From the NCBI GenBank assembly GCA_950022655.1, contig OX465590.1, positions 37,399,218 through 37,463,217 of the forward strand: 64,000 nt of DNA. The letters run 5' to 3'. The stretch comes from Alentia gelatinosa (lineage: Eukaryota; Annelida; Polychaeta; Phyllodocida; Polynoidae). The notes beneath the pieces are model-generated. The model was not told where the DNA came from. It made no database searches and saw only the letters and a list, made by a program, of their open reading frames with translations. Below, one piece after another: positions 23,544 to 35,024 of the stretch. A program made the position numbers and the translations under genes. Numbering within the stretch: position 1 is the stretch's first letter; each line of letters begins with the position of its first letter.

Positions 23544-24063
23544 AATAATTGTCAACATAGATATATTTTTCTACTAATGCTGACCATTGCAAGTATGGTA
23601 TATTCATTCTATTATGGAAAAACACCCTGTTTCGGGTAGTTTGGGCCTTCTAGCTCCGTTATTTATGATCCCACATAGGCAAAACCATGGTTCCCCTGCA
23701 AGGTCTGATTGCGCCTGACCAGAAAACACAATAAAATAATAGATATCTATTAAATTTAGCATTTTATTAAATGGAGAAGCAATAATAGTCATTTGACGAC
23801 GATCCGTGACATCTGGCCAGTTCTACACCCCCAAGACTATGATCTAAAGACAGCAACCATGTTTAATATCTATAAAATGTTACACGACCTGGACCACAGG
23901 GTTGACAATGACTTTTTTTAGAAACTCCAACATTACTGATATGCACATTAGGGGCCGTCCATCAATTATGTTACACTTAGGGGGGTGGGGGTGGGGGGTT
24001 AGATTGATATGTTTGACACAGCCCAAAAATCACAGGGGGATGTCCAGAGTTGTGTGACAGAAC

Positions 24064-24660
24064 ATGCATCACCTAATACAGGTGTTGCCGTTCCGCGCCG
24101 CCTAACGGCCCACTGCCTAGTTACGCAGCCGCTCGGACAAACCTGGCCGAGTCTGGCTATATATGTATAGAGAATACAGCAATCACACCTAAAATGTGAA
24201 AGGTGGTTGTGATTACAGGAGTGTTGTTTTGGGACAGATTGGACTGCCAGAACAATTAAAGACATTGTATCAACCAGTCTGGACTATCAAAACTTTATAG
24301 TTGATAATTGTTTTTGTTTTAATTTGGAGAAAGATAAGCACATAATAGCTAGGCCTGCCAATGTATTATGTATATTCAATTTCGGTGATCCTGTGTTATC
24401 TAAGCTATATCTAAAGTATCATTGAGGTGATATACATGTATGATACATCGAATTGGAGCTGGAATGCCATAGAATACGATGAAATCATTGTTATTAGTCT
24501 AAAAATGAAAACGTGGGTCTTATAAACGTATTACGCTTATATACTGAGCGATCCAATGCTAAAGTATATGTTGCCAGGGGTATGTTTGGCCGCAAGCATT
24601 GTGTAACTACCCAAATAAGGTGCGACACCGGCCAGTGGAAAAAGGCCTATTCTGAGACTT
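24064..24660 (-). repeat. Dispersed 600-bp repeat L, copy 1
   Basis: Reverse match to 51880-52470. The shared part includes a GC-rich hairpin (GCCGCCTAAC/GTTAGGCGGC) and a run of AT-rich DNA. No ORF or recognisable tRNA box set. Confidence 0.7.
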
Positions 24661-24709
24661 TAGAGGCAACTTTGCCCATGCTGGAAAGGTGTTGGGAAAA
24701 GTATGATAA

Positions 24710-25119
24710 CTAGGAGCAAATATTATGTTCATCATAGATGAATGAGCGTGCAATTATATATAAATAACAATTAAAATGTTTGGATTACATTCAGTCTAAG
24801 GATAGTTTTCTATAACCCACTAGCACCCAATTAACTTGCCATTTCTGTAACTGCCTGAGTCTAGGATCCAAACACATCAAGCACTAGTGGGTCTCAAGGC
24901 CCTGAGTGGGTCTTGAGGTATTTTGGTCTTGAGTGATTGGTCATGGTCAGCTGGGCACGCCTCTAAGACACTGAGACACTGGCTCCCTGCCTTGTTCTCA
25001 ATAGCACAGTGAATAGCATACAGATAGTGAAGGGATAATTTCTATGCAGTACCCTGAAAGTCTATATGGACCCCTCTGACCTCTAGATGATGTATTTAGC
25101 GCGTGCATGCACGCTCTAA
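24710..25119 (-). mobile_element. Helentron-like nonautonomous repeat, copy 3
   Basis: Reverse orientation. The left edge CTAGGAGCAAA and right edge GCACGCTCTAA match the family ends. Confidence 0.7.
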
Positions 25120-25719
25120 TAAGCAGTTATGGATGGATATCCTGTTAAGGCTGCATACGCAAATCCACTGACTGAAATAATCAAACAACCAAGGAAAAAG
25201 GCAGCCAAACAGGTGTAACGAATCTGTTGTACATCATGAACATTTCAAGATGTGTGATGCGATGAATCCATCGCATCACACACGATCGATTGTGTGCGAT
25301 GCGACAGGCGGCGCCGTTTTTATGGCCCTCGGGCCAGTGGGGCCGGGCCTTGAAGCTTATATAAAGCAATTAGGCTAGGTTAATGAATCTTAAATGTTAG
25401 GCTCCACCCCACACATGCGCAGAGGCTGTGTAGAGTGGAGTCTATGGGTCATATCTCAACTGGGAGAGTTGTAGGTGAGTACCAACACGGGACCAGTCTG
25501 TTTAGAAACTCTCCAAGCATTATTCTGGGACTTTGTAGTAATTCATACCTGGAGAGTTTGAGGCCGATAATCTCACTGTATTTTGCATGTTTTATAATGA
25601 ATTTTCAAGGCCAGAAGAAAGATAGTTAGCAGGGCAGTGAGCCATGATATGAGGGCCAAGGTTGTACTGGTCCTGTAAAGGTTATTTGTAAACATGATAT
25701 TTGTTGGAGGGAGAGGAGG

Positions 25720-25910
25720 TATGTATGTAACTCTGTGTATCTTGTGTCTCTCTACATATCTGTATGTGTATCTGTGTATCTTTGTCTGTGCATCTCACTC
25801 TGTCAGTGCATGTATCTGTGTGTATGTGACTGGCAGTGTGTGTCTGTATATAGTCTGTCTGTATATCCATGTATCTGTGTGGCTGTTTGTCTGAATATCA
25901 CTGTACAGAC
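25720..25910 (+). repeat. Degenerate TGTAT/CTGTGT microsatellite
   Basis: TCTGTATGTGTATCTGTGTA-like units on the plus strand, giving open but meaningless frames on both strands. Confidence 0.75.
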
Positions 25911-25921
25911 CTGTGATATTA

Positions 25922-26329
25922 TTAGAGCGTGCTTGCACGCCTATATACATCATCTATAGTCCAACAGGTTAGAGTGGTCACATATATACACTTTCAGCGT
26001 GCTGCCAGAAAACTATCCCTTCATTATCTACGTGCTATTCACTGTGATAGTGTGAAAGGAATAGGGTGCCAGTGTCTCAGGGTCTTAGAGGCATGCTCAG
26101 CTGACCATCACCAATCACTTGAGACCGAAATACCTCAATGACCTATTGGTGCTTGACCTTGATATTGTTGGATCCTAGACTCAGATGGTTGCAGAAATAA
26201 CAGGTTGACTGGGTTCAATTAGCTTACAGAAAACTTTCCATAGACTGAATGTAACTCAAACCGTTTAATTGTTATTCATGTGTAATTGCACGCTCATTCA
26301 TCTATGATGAACATTCCATTTGCTCCTAG
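25922..26329 (+). mobile_element. Helentron-like nonautonomous repeat, copy 2
   Basis: TTAGAGCGTGCTTGCACGCC at the left with a perfect GCGTGC/GCACGC mini-hairpin, CTCCTAG at the right. Flanked by AT-rich DNA, with no obvious target duplication. Confidence 0.75.
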
Positions 26330-26848
26330 TATATATGGGTCAGATTTTCTCAGAATGTACAATCCCATGAATTTAGGTCATTTTGTACATAATCATCTGT
26401 GAAAGCTTTAATAATTAATATATTTAAAAACGGTTTTCTGCATCTTAGCAGGGATATTCCCAGCTTTAAATTGATATAAAGTTTTCTTTTAGATAGCTTT
26501 ATTTATCCTGGCATTAACAAGGCAAAACTATGCCTGTTTTCAGTCAAAACCAGCAGTGGTGGCTTCGTAAAATGAATCAATTATAAGGCTGTATAATGTA
26601 TGGCTTGCTAGCTAACTTACATCGTTGTGAATGACATGAATAAATGGCAAAGTGAAATCACAGGGGAAGTATGTTACTCAGTGACTTAATTTCGTTATAC
26701 TTCTCTTAATAGTTACATCAAGTACAGCAGATTAACATAGTTTTATATACAATTATAGTTTATCATTCGTTGCATCCATATAGTGTGTGATTTATAACAT
26801 AGTCGTTTATGTCAAGCACCTTATATCTAACATGTATGTACATACAAA

Positions 26849-27242
26849 CTAGGAGCAAAAAGTAAGTTCATCATAGATGAATGAGCGTGCAATTATAAAC
26901 GTATAACAAATAAAAGGTCTGAGTTAGATTTAGCCTATGGAAAGTTTTCTACAACCCACTTGCACCCAGTCAACTTGCCATTTCTCTAACTGCCTGAGTC
27001 TAGGGTCAAAACATATCAAGTCAGTGGGTCAATGAGGTATTTCGGTCTTGAGTGATTGGTCATGGTCAGCTGGGACAAGACCCTGAGACACTGGCTCCCT
27101 GCTGTGTTCTCACTATCACATTGAATAGCATGCAGATAGTAAAGGGATAGTTTTCTGGAAGCACACTGAAAGTTCAATGTGACCACTCTAACCCTGACTC
27201 TAAGCTCTAGATGATGTATATAGGCGTGCAAGCACGCTCTAA
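26849..27242 (-). mobile_element. Helentron-like nonautonomous repeat, copy 4
   Basis: Reverse copy with the same ends. Copies 2 and 4 form an inverted pair about 0.5 kb apart. Confidence 0.7.
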
Positions 27243-27369
27243 TAACATACAATGAGAGACAGATGTATTCCAATAATGATGATGTCATAGTACATAACAT
27301 ACAGTAAATTATACCTTGGTTGCGATAAGATTTGTTTTGACTGAGGTACACGTTGGGATCAATTTATGA

Positions 27370-27785
27370 TATGGTTAGTGCTTTATTAATAGTTTTGACG
27401 GCTATTTCTAAGGAAAGCTTGTTCTTTGCGCTTAAATAGGGAGTATGTGGGGATCATTCTATAATCTGTCGGGAGCTGGTTCCATAATTGGGAGCATTTG
27501 TAACTCATGCTTCTTTTAAAAAGAGATAGTCTTTCTGGTTATGTTGACATTACTGGTGCGTCATGCAGTCTTGTATTTCTGACTGCTGGGACTAGGTATT
27601 TCTGATGTCTGCTTCTAGTGTATGCCATTTTGCGGGCCACAGAGAGTCTTCTCTCACTAAGGTAATTGAGGTTCGCTTCGGTGTGCAGTTGGATTGTGTT
27701 GGTTCGTGTTGGGGTAGCTTTAGAGCTATACGAAGTGCTTTATTTTGAAGCTTTTGTAATTTTGAGTTTGTGTGACAACTCCTTC
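27370..27785 (-). pseudogene. LINE 3' fragment (thumb/C-terminus)
   Basis: Minus-strand reading gives KLQNKALRIALKLPQ, then after a frameshift LNYLSERRLSVARKMAYTRS, RLHDAPVMS and KCSQLWNQLPTDYR. This is the usual C-terminal pattern of CR1/L2-like LINE reverse transcriptases. Confidence 0.75.
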
Positions 27786-28064
27786 ATTATGCAATAAATC
27801 ATGAGAGTCTGAAAAAATGGTTAAAAAAACCAAAAAACAACAATACCATTTTCAGCATATGGAAAGCTACTTTTCCTGTAAGCTATATCTGTTTTCTATG
27901 CCAAACACAATTTGTATCTGGGTATTTTTTCCTGGATTTTTCACAGGTCTGACAAAAAATGGGTTTGTCATTTTTTTGCGCAGAACATCCGAAATGCCAT
28001 TTTCGTACTTATAAAATGGTATCTAATTTCATGCCTATTACACAACTAACACTTTCCTCCCCAG

Positions 28065-29302
28065 CCCCTTCAACCCCCTGCCCTCCCCCCTGCCACTGCC
28101 CCTGCTACCACCACCCCTGAACCCACCACCCCGGAAGACACGGCCCCTGCTACCCCCACCCCTGAACCCACCACCCCTTCCACTGACACACCCCTCCCCT
28201 CGGCCTCATCCTGCACCACCAAACCCTTTTCCTTTTATCGTAAAGCCCCTGCCCCTCCTCCTCCCAAGTCCCCTCCCCCTCGGACCACAGCCGGCAACTC
28301 AACACCAGGTTCTGCTGGTCGGACAACCCAAATTGAGGAGTTGGCGTAAGTATTCTATGTTAATGTAGTTTGTAATCACTTTTTACTATGTACACACATT
28401 TAGAATTGTAGATTTATTACACTGTACTGCAGCTGCTACATGATAGGTAGAAATGAATTGGTGTTGGGAGAGTGCATCATATTGTTAAGCTGTGTCTGCA
28501 CGTACATGTACATGTATGTGCAATTATAATATTATTATTTGTCTCTTCACTCCAAGTGAACAGATAACAGTGTAAACTTTTTCAAGTGTGCATATTGTTC
28601 AAGATTACAGGTGTTGGGAGAATGTTACTTTTATGATGTATCTCGGTGTAGATTATCTTTTGATTTCCAGGGCTGTGGTCCGACGGTTCTCAGCGAAAAT
28701 GGCGCCCCAGTAAAAAAGTCGTCTCAGTATAGCCGTGAGTTTTTAATTCAGACATTTCAGCATTCTATGCACGATTTGCATGACATGTATTTGTTATGCT
28801 TTTGCATGGTGTGAATTATATATATAAATAAGACATACAGTTAATCTTCTAATTCAAGAGGTTCCTAATTCATGTGTATAAATTATATAGATTATCTGCC
28901 CATAAATTATATAGATTAAACTATCAATTAATCATGTATCCTTGAACCAAGTGAAAGTAATATTATTTTCAATTAGAGATTATTTCTGGAATGGAAAAAC
29001 AATAACTTTAAACGATATTTCTGGAAATGAGATTTGTTTAGATGTCAATTGGATTGTAACCTCTTTTCAGATCCCCCTCCACCCCCCGCAGGCCTATAGA
29101 GGCCAGTGGCCCGAGAACCCCACGTACGTCCGCGCTTTACTACAAGCTGCGGAAGGCGAAGGCTGCTCGGCTGAGCGTGGAGAGGGAGAATGTGATGCTG
29201 AGGGCCAAGCTTCATGGCCTGGAGAAGCGTGTCAGCCAACGACACAGTGCTGTTCCTGTGCCAGAGGGAGCAACAGGGCAGGATTCAAATAGTCTGACTT
29301 GA
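28065..29302 (+). CDS. Unidentified Pro/Thr-rich coiled-coil protein, last three exons
   Basis: Three exons join in one frame: 28065-28345 (acceptor CCTCCCCAG, donor GTAAGT), 28671-28709 (acceptor GATTTCCAG, weak donor GTAAAA) and 29071-29302 (acceptor CTCTTTTCAG, stop TGA at 29300-29302). The first encodes a Pro/Thr/Ala-rich low-complexity stretch with repeated TPEPTTP. The last encodes SPSTPRRPIEASGPRTPRTS then ALYYKLRKAKAARLSVERE and NVMLRAKLHGLEKRVSQR, a basic, heptad-like segment that could be a coiled coil or bZIP-like helix. Upstream the frame closes with TAA at 28047, so earlier exons lie to the left and were not found. I do not recognise the family; it could be a host nuclear protein or part of a transposon gene. 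The exon 2 donor is the weakest point. Confidence 0.5.
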
Positions 29303-29478
29303 TGGTTGAAACGGGAGGATTCCCTAACTTCAATACCTTCTCGGTCTGGCTCCCAAGATGAACCCAGCACAGCTACCCAGGTTTTACCCACAGGCTTGCT
29401 GTACTGCCCAAATAGTACACACCTTTGTTCATATATGTCCACTATCCTCAACACTTGCACCACACTCATTACGAGCTC

Positions 29479-31726
29479 CTAATTTGAGAAAACCTCAGCG
29501 TGGACGTCTTCATCACGGAGACCCTTCACAAACTGTGTTTGCAAGTCCTCGGGCAATCCCATTGAATCTAATTGAGTCCCCGGGTAGACCTCCATCAACA
29601 GTGGCTGTAAGGCTAGCCCATAGGCCCTGGCAGACTCATCTTTACTCTGCATCCTGCACTGCACGAAAACCACCGTTTTATTCATATATACGCCATCACG
29701 GAAGTGCATGTATAGGCTGAATATTGACTTGTTTTCATTTATATACTCACAGGCCTTATATACGACAGATGCGTCTTGGCTGTATTTCACACCCGGCGTA
29801 TATGAGAGAAAATACCCTCTGTCCCCGCCCCTTTGTGTTGGTAGAAGTACAGGTGTCCTCAGTAGGAAGCCCTCCCCCCCACCCCCCCCCCCTGCCACCT
29901 CCCCCCGCCCGCTCTCAGTGAAGTCCTCTTCACTGGATGCTTATATACGCCTACAGATGAGGCGTATACACACGGGGATTAAGACGACCTTGTAGACGCA
30001 AAATACCTACTTATATACGCCGGGCACATTCATATGTAAAATAATGGTACTTAGGAAAGTCAAACACAGGTTCAATGTCAAGAGCTGACCACAGTAGTAT
30101 GAGGCCACCTCTACCAGCTTATCCCATCCATCTGCACCTGAACATCAATGAGCGCAGAGTGCGGCCTCCCCGGGCCCATCTCGCAACGCTTTCTTGAGGT
30201 ACGGCAATGCATGGTCTTATTCCAACCATTGCATTTCACATCCTTGCAAAACCCAGCAAACCAGTGCTCCCAAACCATTCCTTTTCTGAAAGGTTTCGGA
30301 ATGACTGCGTTCCTTCTGGCTGTCTCTGGGGGCCTTATGACTGGGACTCCAATAGCCTGAGCCATCGAGAGATTAAATACCCAGTCAGCATTAATTTAAG
30401 TCTATGGGTATAGGCCTAACTCTGATATTGCAGAGCAAGGTTTCTTCTCCCCTATATCCTCTCATGGAAAGTCCCTCGGAAAGGCAAAGCTTACCATTGG
30501 AGGTCTCTTATCCTTCCTAGGCAGAGTTTAGTCCCTAGGTGACGGGTTCCCAGCAGATGTGGCTCCTTGCGGAGAGTACACGCTGAAGCCCGTTACCCCT
30601 TGGACTGGTTCCCTGCCCTAATGAAATAAGGGACAGGTAACGGGTTCCTACGACCTTCAACTAGACTATAGTATGTCCGGTTGTCGCTAGGGCCAGGGCA
30701 CTAGTGGACTAGTGGTTTGGCTGGGTTCCGCATATATCTCCGCCGAGCCCCCTAGTGGATACCCCGGGAACCAGTGTATCTGGTGGTCTGCCAATCCCAC
30801 AATGCAACAGAAAAATGGAGGCGTTACCAATAATGCACCACGAAACTGCAACCCGTTACCTGGCCTTTAGTCTAAATAGGCCAGGCTGCCAGGCTAGTTA
30901 CCCCTTGCCATCAAGCGTGCAAGCTGGCTCTGAGCGCACAGGTCTTGAGCAGAAAATCCGCATGGCACTCTTCCTCGAGTGAACGATGCCTCTGCCTCTG
31001 ATCTGCTGTCACCACTTTATTATCCATCGTATACAAAGACTCCATTGAAAATGTATGGGGATTCAGTAAACCACAACCCATTGTATAACACCTGTCAGAT
31101 ACCATAACTGTGGTATACGGATTCAAACCTGTGGTATACGGCCTCAAAACCATGGTATACGGGAAAAATAGCCCCTTTGTGCTGTAGAGCAAAGAAATAG
31201 TCCCTGTTGTTATACCCGTTTATATGGTAATTAATGGGTTTAATTCATACGAAAAGATGGATAATAAATACAACAAACGATGGTTATGTGGACAGGCGGC
31301 TCTGTAAACCACTCGAGGTTGACGTCGTAATACACTCGCTAGCGCTCGTGTATTACTACGTGTCAACCTCTCGTGGTTTACAGCCGCCTGTCCACAAAAC
31401 CATCGATTATTGTCTATGTCTCCCCTCTGATGCTTAGGCGTCTGTACCCTAGCTAGACCCGCCTCAGGTTCAATACGGCTGAACCCTTCCAGGTCTTCTC
31501 TCATGGGCAGCCCTTTCAACGTTCCATGAAAGTAGATTGTAGAGTTGAGTTGATCGGCTGTTGACAATCTCTTTTTCCGAGGAGTCGGTTGAGCCTTGGT
31601 CTGGCCCTGTGTCTGGGCTTTCCTCCTGACATCTGGGTTAGTCTGGAGCTCCTCCTCGGACTTGACTTTTTGCGCGGCTTTCACTCTGGTTTCTACCCCA
31701 GAGGTTTCCAGCATTATTTTAACCAA
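29479..31726 (-). pseudogene. Scattered LTR-retrotransposon gag remnants
   Basis: Three minus-strand pieces in gag order: 31726-31430 (basic/Pro-rich N-terminus), 30365-30111 (IPKPFRKGMVWEHWFAGFCK and KCNGWN, like the gag start 'P.F.G...W..F...F'), and 29700-29479 (SKDESARAYGLALQPLLMEV and LPEDLQTQFVKGLRDE, like the gag end). The middle is missing, and inverted-repeat DNA separates the first two. Family assignment is by pattern only. Confidence 0.5.
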
Positions 31727-32267
31727 GGATCCTCAGTTGTTTAAGCAGCCAAAGATCCTGGTCATGGCACCAATGTAGCTAGCCTGGAACCCTGGGCTAG
31801 TTAGACTATTGGCCAGGTAACGGGTTCCATTTTTATGGTGCATTATTGGTAACGCCTCCTGGTTCCCCAGTCATCCGCTAGAGGGCTCGGCGGTATTAGG
31901 TGTATGACAAGCGGATACCAGCCAAACCACTAGCTGGTTCCCGGGGTATCCACTAGTCACAGGCGGGCACCAGCCAAAGTAGAAGGTCATGCCTGTGGAA
32001 CCCTTTACCTAGCCTGGTTTTCATCGCTAGACCATCACTTTAGCATAACACCAGGGCAAATTGCCACTCCGTGATAGAAATTCAGGATCTCATATAAAAA
32101 ACTTACACCGAAATAGGAACAACAAGGCAAAGACACACAATTACCCAGCCAAACCACTAGTCCACTAGTGCCCTGGCCCTAGCGACAACGGGACGTACTA
32201 CAGTCTAGTTGAAGGTCGTAGCAACCCGTTACCTGTCCCTTATTTCATTAGGGCAGGGAACCAGTCC
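30602..32267. mobile_element. Large inverted-repeat element with 123-bp arms
   Basis: Arms 30602-30724 and 32145-32267 (123 bp each) are near-identical inverted copies running from GGACTGGTTCCCTGCCCTAA to the TTTGGCTGG end. A second pair of inverted segments lies inside (about 30740-30895 and 31785-31985, partly rearranged). Between them are family A copy 1 and a gag fragment. No transposase ORF. Confidence 0.8.
31016..31419 (+). mobile_element. Bipartite MITE, family A, copy 1
   Basis: The module is bounded by TTTATTATCCATC (31016) and its inverse near 31257, then comes a hairpin with arms GATGGTTATGTGGACAGGCGG and its complement and apex CGCTAGCGCTCG near 31340. It sits inside the large inverted repeat at 30.6-32.3 kb, next to a gag fragment. 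Confidence 0.85.
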
Positions 32268-33475
32268 ACAATTTAGCGGTCTGCGGGTTCATTAACTATG
32301 CTCTGCACTTACCGAGAACTAGATTCGTCTATTCTGGTGGAGTGAGACAGTTGCTACCCTATGGGCTTATCACATAGGTTGGTTTGGTATGTATTCGGTA
32401 AGTCAGGAGATGCGGGATCTACAACTTAGCAAGCCTACTAACACAAAACCAGACTCCGAGCTCTTAGGTACAAGTTCATTATTATACCTTTTATCTGATC
32501 TTACAAGCATACAGTCGCCTAACACGGAATGTGCTAGGTAGTGTCAGGTGAGTGGATCTCTTCACTCAACCGCTGAAATGCTCTGGAGAAACCTTACCAG
32601 TGTGCGAGGCTTCAAGGTGGTCACTCGACATGGAGGAACGCACAAGTAACCTGTCAACCTACTGCAGACTCAGCCTATATATACTGACTGAGTTACTTAA
32701 TCCGGGTGAACCAATAGCGTTTGCACGCCAAGCCAGGCCATTGTATAGGGGTGTCTGTAAGTGGAATGCCCTTGACCATGATCTAAAAGGTGTAGATTAT
32801 GAAATCTTAAAGAAAAAATCTACCACGGTGCCATCTCGGTGTTATTTAAGTAATGAGAGAGTTTGTCTCTTTGGTTGCCTTGAAGTATGACCTTTGTATT
32901 CCTTGGTGTAACTGGATGAACATATTGATGTTTTTATACTGAAGTATTTTACTATTTGTTACCTGTGAAAACATAATAACATAAAAGACAAGGGCTGTAT
33001 TAAAGTCGTTGGATTGAACTTGCAGGTGAGAACACCATAAAAAGATCATTGAACTAAAATATAGACTGGATAGATAAGTCCATCGATGAACTTTTAGATC
33101 ATATGTCTATGACTGAAAATCAATGTTATGATTGAGGTCTTACAAACAACAAGTGCAAGATGGTAAGTTATATATTTATTTCAACACTCAGATAAATGTG
33201 GGTGTGTTAATCTGCTGCATGCTCAAAACAGAATGAGTATAGTTATGGGTGTCACTGTAAGGACACTAATACCGGTTAACCACCGACGTCTTTGCAGTAT
33301 AAATAAACAAATAAAAAAAGAAAAGAAAAAGTCCTGCTTGATATCTAGCACTATTTTTCTGGGTAGTGGACACCATATGTGACAGGGTTTTGACAGGTAT
33401 TTGTAAACAAAGGCACCATGTGATCTTTTGAGAATGCATCGGCTTCAATTTTGGATGCCCACTATCCAAGTGTAC
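32268..33475. other. Mostly featureless
   Basis: Apart from the LINE-like scrap at 32.74 kb and an A-rich tract at 33301-33330 that could be a retroelement tail, nothing is supportable. Confidence 0.4.
32735..32840 (+). pseudogene. Possible LINE C-terminal scrap
   Basis: Reads ARPLYRGVCKWNALDHDLKG then YEILKKK, like the end of LINE ORF2 proteins. Too short to be sure. Confidence 0.35.
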
Positions 33476-33768
33476 TATAGAGGAAACCCATGAAATTCTA
33501 GGGTCTGAGCTCGTATCCCATCGAGTTTGAATCACGTAGTAATTCACAAGGCAAAGCTGCGTGAATTGCTATGTGATTCAAATGAGATGGGATCGAGCTC
33601 TGACCTTAAACTTGAATGGGTTTCTGAATTTATCTCACCCTTAATATCTACTAATGGGCTAACAATTGTGACATTTTCCCTCATTGGATATTTTTCCTAA
33701 ATATCTAATGGGTATTAGATACGAGTTTCCAATGTTAAGTCTATGTTAAATATCTGGGGTGAGATAAA
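33476..33768 (+). mobile_element. Bipartite MITE, family C, copy 1
   Basis: Hairpin with arms around TCTGAGCTCGTATCCCATCG and its complement and apex near AAGGCAAAGCTGCGTG, followed by a module between TTTATCTCACCC and GGGGTGAGATAAA. No ORF. Confidence 0.85.
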
Positions 33769-34497
33769 GCTGAAGATCAAACACGTGTCCAAGCACCGAC
33801 AACAGCCGAATTTTTTCAGTGGAGTGACAGCTTCTTTCAAAGTGGCCATTCTCTTAGCAGTCTGTTTACAAACAGACTCGGAATGTAGTCCCGCTTCCAT
33901 TTCCGCTCTGACATCACTGGGTTGACGCAGAGATTAGTAAGTGCAAATGCCGCAAACGATCTGCTGGAAGAGTCCCTCACACGCGTCTATTGGAACCATG
34001 AGCCCCAAAGGAAGTGGACTGTGGTGATCCACCGATAAATTTGTATCCTTATATTATATATCGTTATTGATTACTTTGTATTCTTATGTATTAAAAGAAG
34101 GGTAGCAAAGATATGTCTCTCAAACGGCACTTTGTTGGTTACATCCTATGTCACTGTGGATAATTAAGAATTATAGGTAATTTATAGAGGACATTGGCGC
34201 CTCCTGGTGGCTACCAAGATATCTACTCTTTGAACCCACCCACCCACACCTAGAGACAGACTTTCTATTGCTCGGGCTCTTAGCCTTGTGCCCTTTGTCA
34301 TAGTTGTACATCATTCTGTCCCAGAAAGATATTTGTTAATAAATCTTTCCTCCAAACAAATGTCCGCATCAGTTAATCAATACAATGTAGTAATGTAAGG
34401 AGATTGAAGCATCAACTTTGATTTTCGTGTGTTTTTTTTCATTTTGGCCATTCGTGACCTAGCCCTACACTTTCACGTTGCATAACTAGTTATAGAA

Positions 34498-34795
34498 TTT
34501 TATCTCACCCCAGATATTTTTTCTCCATAGACTTAACATTGGAAACTCGTATCTAACACCCATTAGATATTTAGGAAAAATATCCAATGGGGGATAATGT
34601 CACAATTGTTAGCCCATTAGTCAATATTAAGGGTGATATAAATTCAGAAACCCATTCAAGTTTAGGGTCAGAGCTCGATCCCATCTCATTTGAATCACAT
34701 AGCAATTCACGCGGCTTCGCCTTGTGAATTACTACGTGATTCAAACTCGACGGGATATGAGCTCAGACCCTAAACTTTCATGGGTTTCCTCTATA
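34498..34795 (-). mobile_element. Bipartite MITE, family C, copy 2
   Basis: Same design in reverse. It ends 104 bp before exon 1 of the methyltransferase gene. Copies 1 and 2 face each other about 0.7 kb apart. Confidence 0.85.
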
Positions 34796-34898
34796 GCATA
34801 TCCTAGTTTCGCTGTTAAGGTGTATAAATTCACATGTGCCCAGGATTGCTGTTAGTTTATTGATGCATAAATTACTGTTAAATGATTTTCTCATTCAG

Positions 34899-35024
34899 CG
34901 GTCAAGTATTCAAGAATGGAGAAATCAGGACAGTTTTTGCACCACAGTGAGGGTTATAAAAACAATGCGTGGCTACAACGGGACATTGTCATAAATATGT
35001 TGACTACACTCAAAGGGATACTGG
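34899..35024 (+). CDS. Methyltransferase gene, exon 1 (start codon)
   Basis: An acceptor (ctcattcag) precedes 34899. ATG at 34916 opens 36 codons (starting MEKSGQFLHHSEGYKNN), then one base and the donor GTGAGT at 35025. The frame is also open between 34899 and 34916, so this may be a 5' UTR/coding exon or an internal coding exon. Confidence 0.7.

Noticed and set aside
24064..24160. A tRNA gene in repeat L (GGCCGAGTC and GTCCGAGCGGC words)
   Set aside because: No cloverleaf and no spaced A/B boxes could be built; the hairpin GCCGCCTAAC/GTTAGGCGGC explains the GC-rich part.
25694..25959. Cys/Val-rich small proteins
   Set aside because: Artefact of the TG-rich microsatellite.
28942..29292. 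A 116-codon open frame over the last exon of the unidentified gene
   Set aside because: It is a shifted frame with Cys/Gly-rich composition; the neighbouring frame has the in-phase splice acceptor and a heptad-like helix.
30602..32267. A CRISPR-like or regulated array
   Set aside because: The repeats are inverted pairs, not evenly spaced direct repeats, and the window is eukaryotic.
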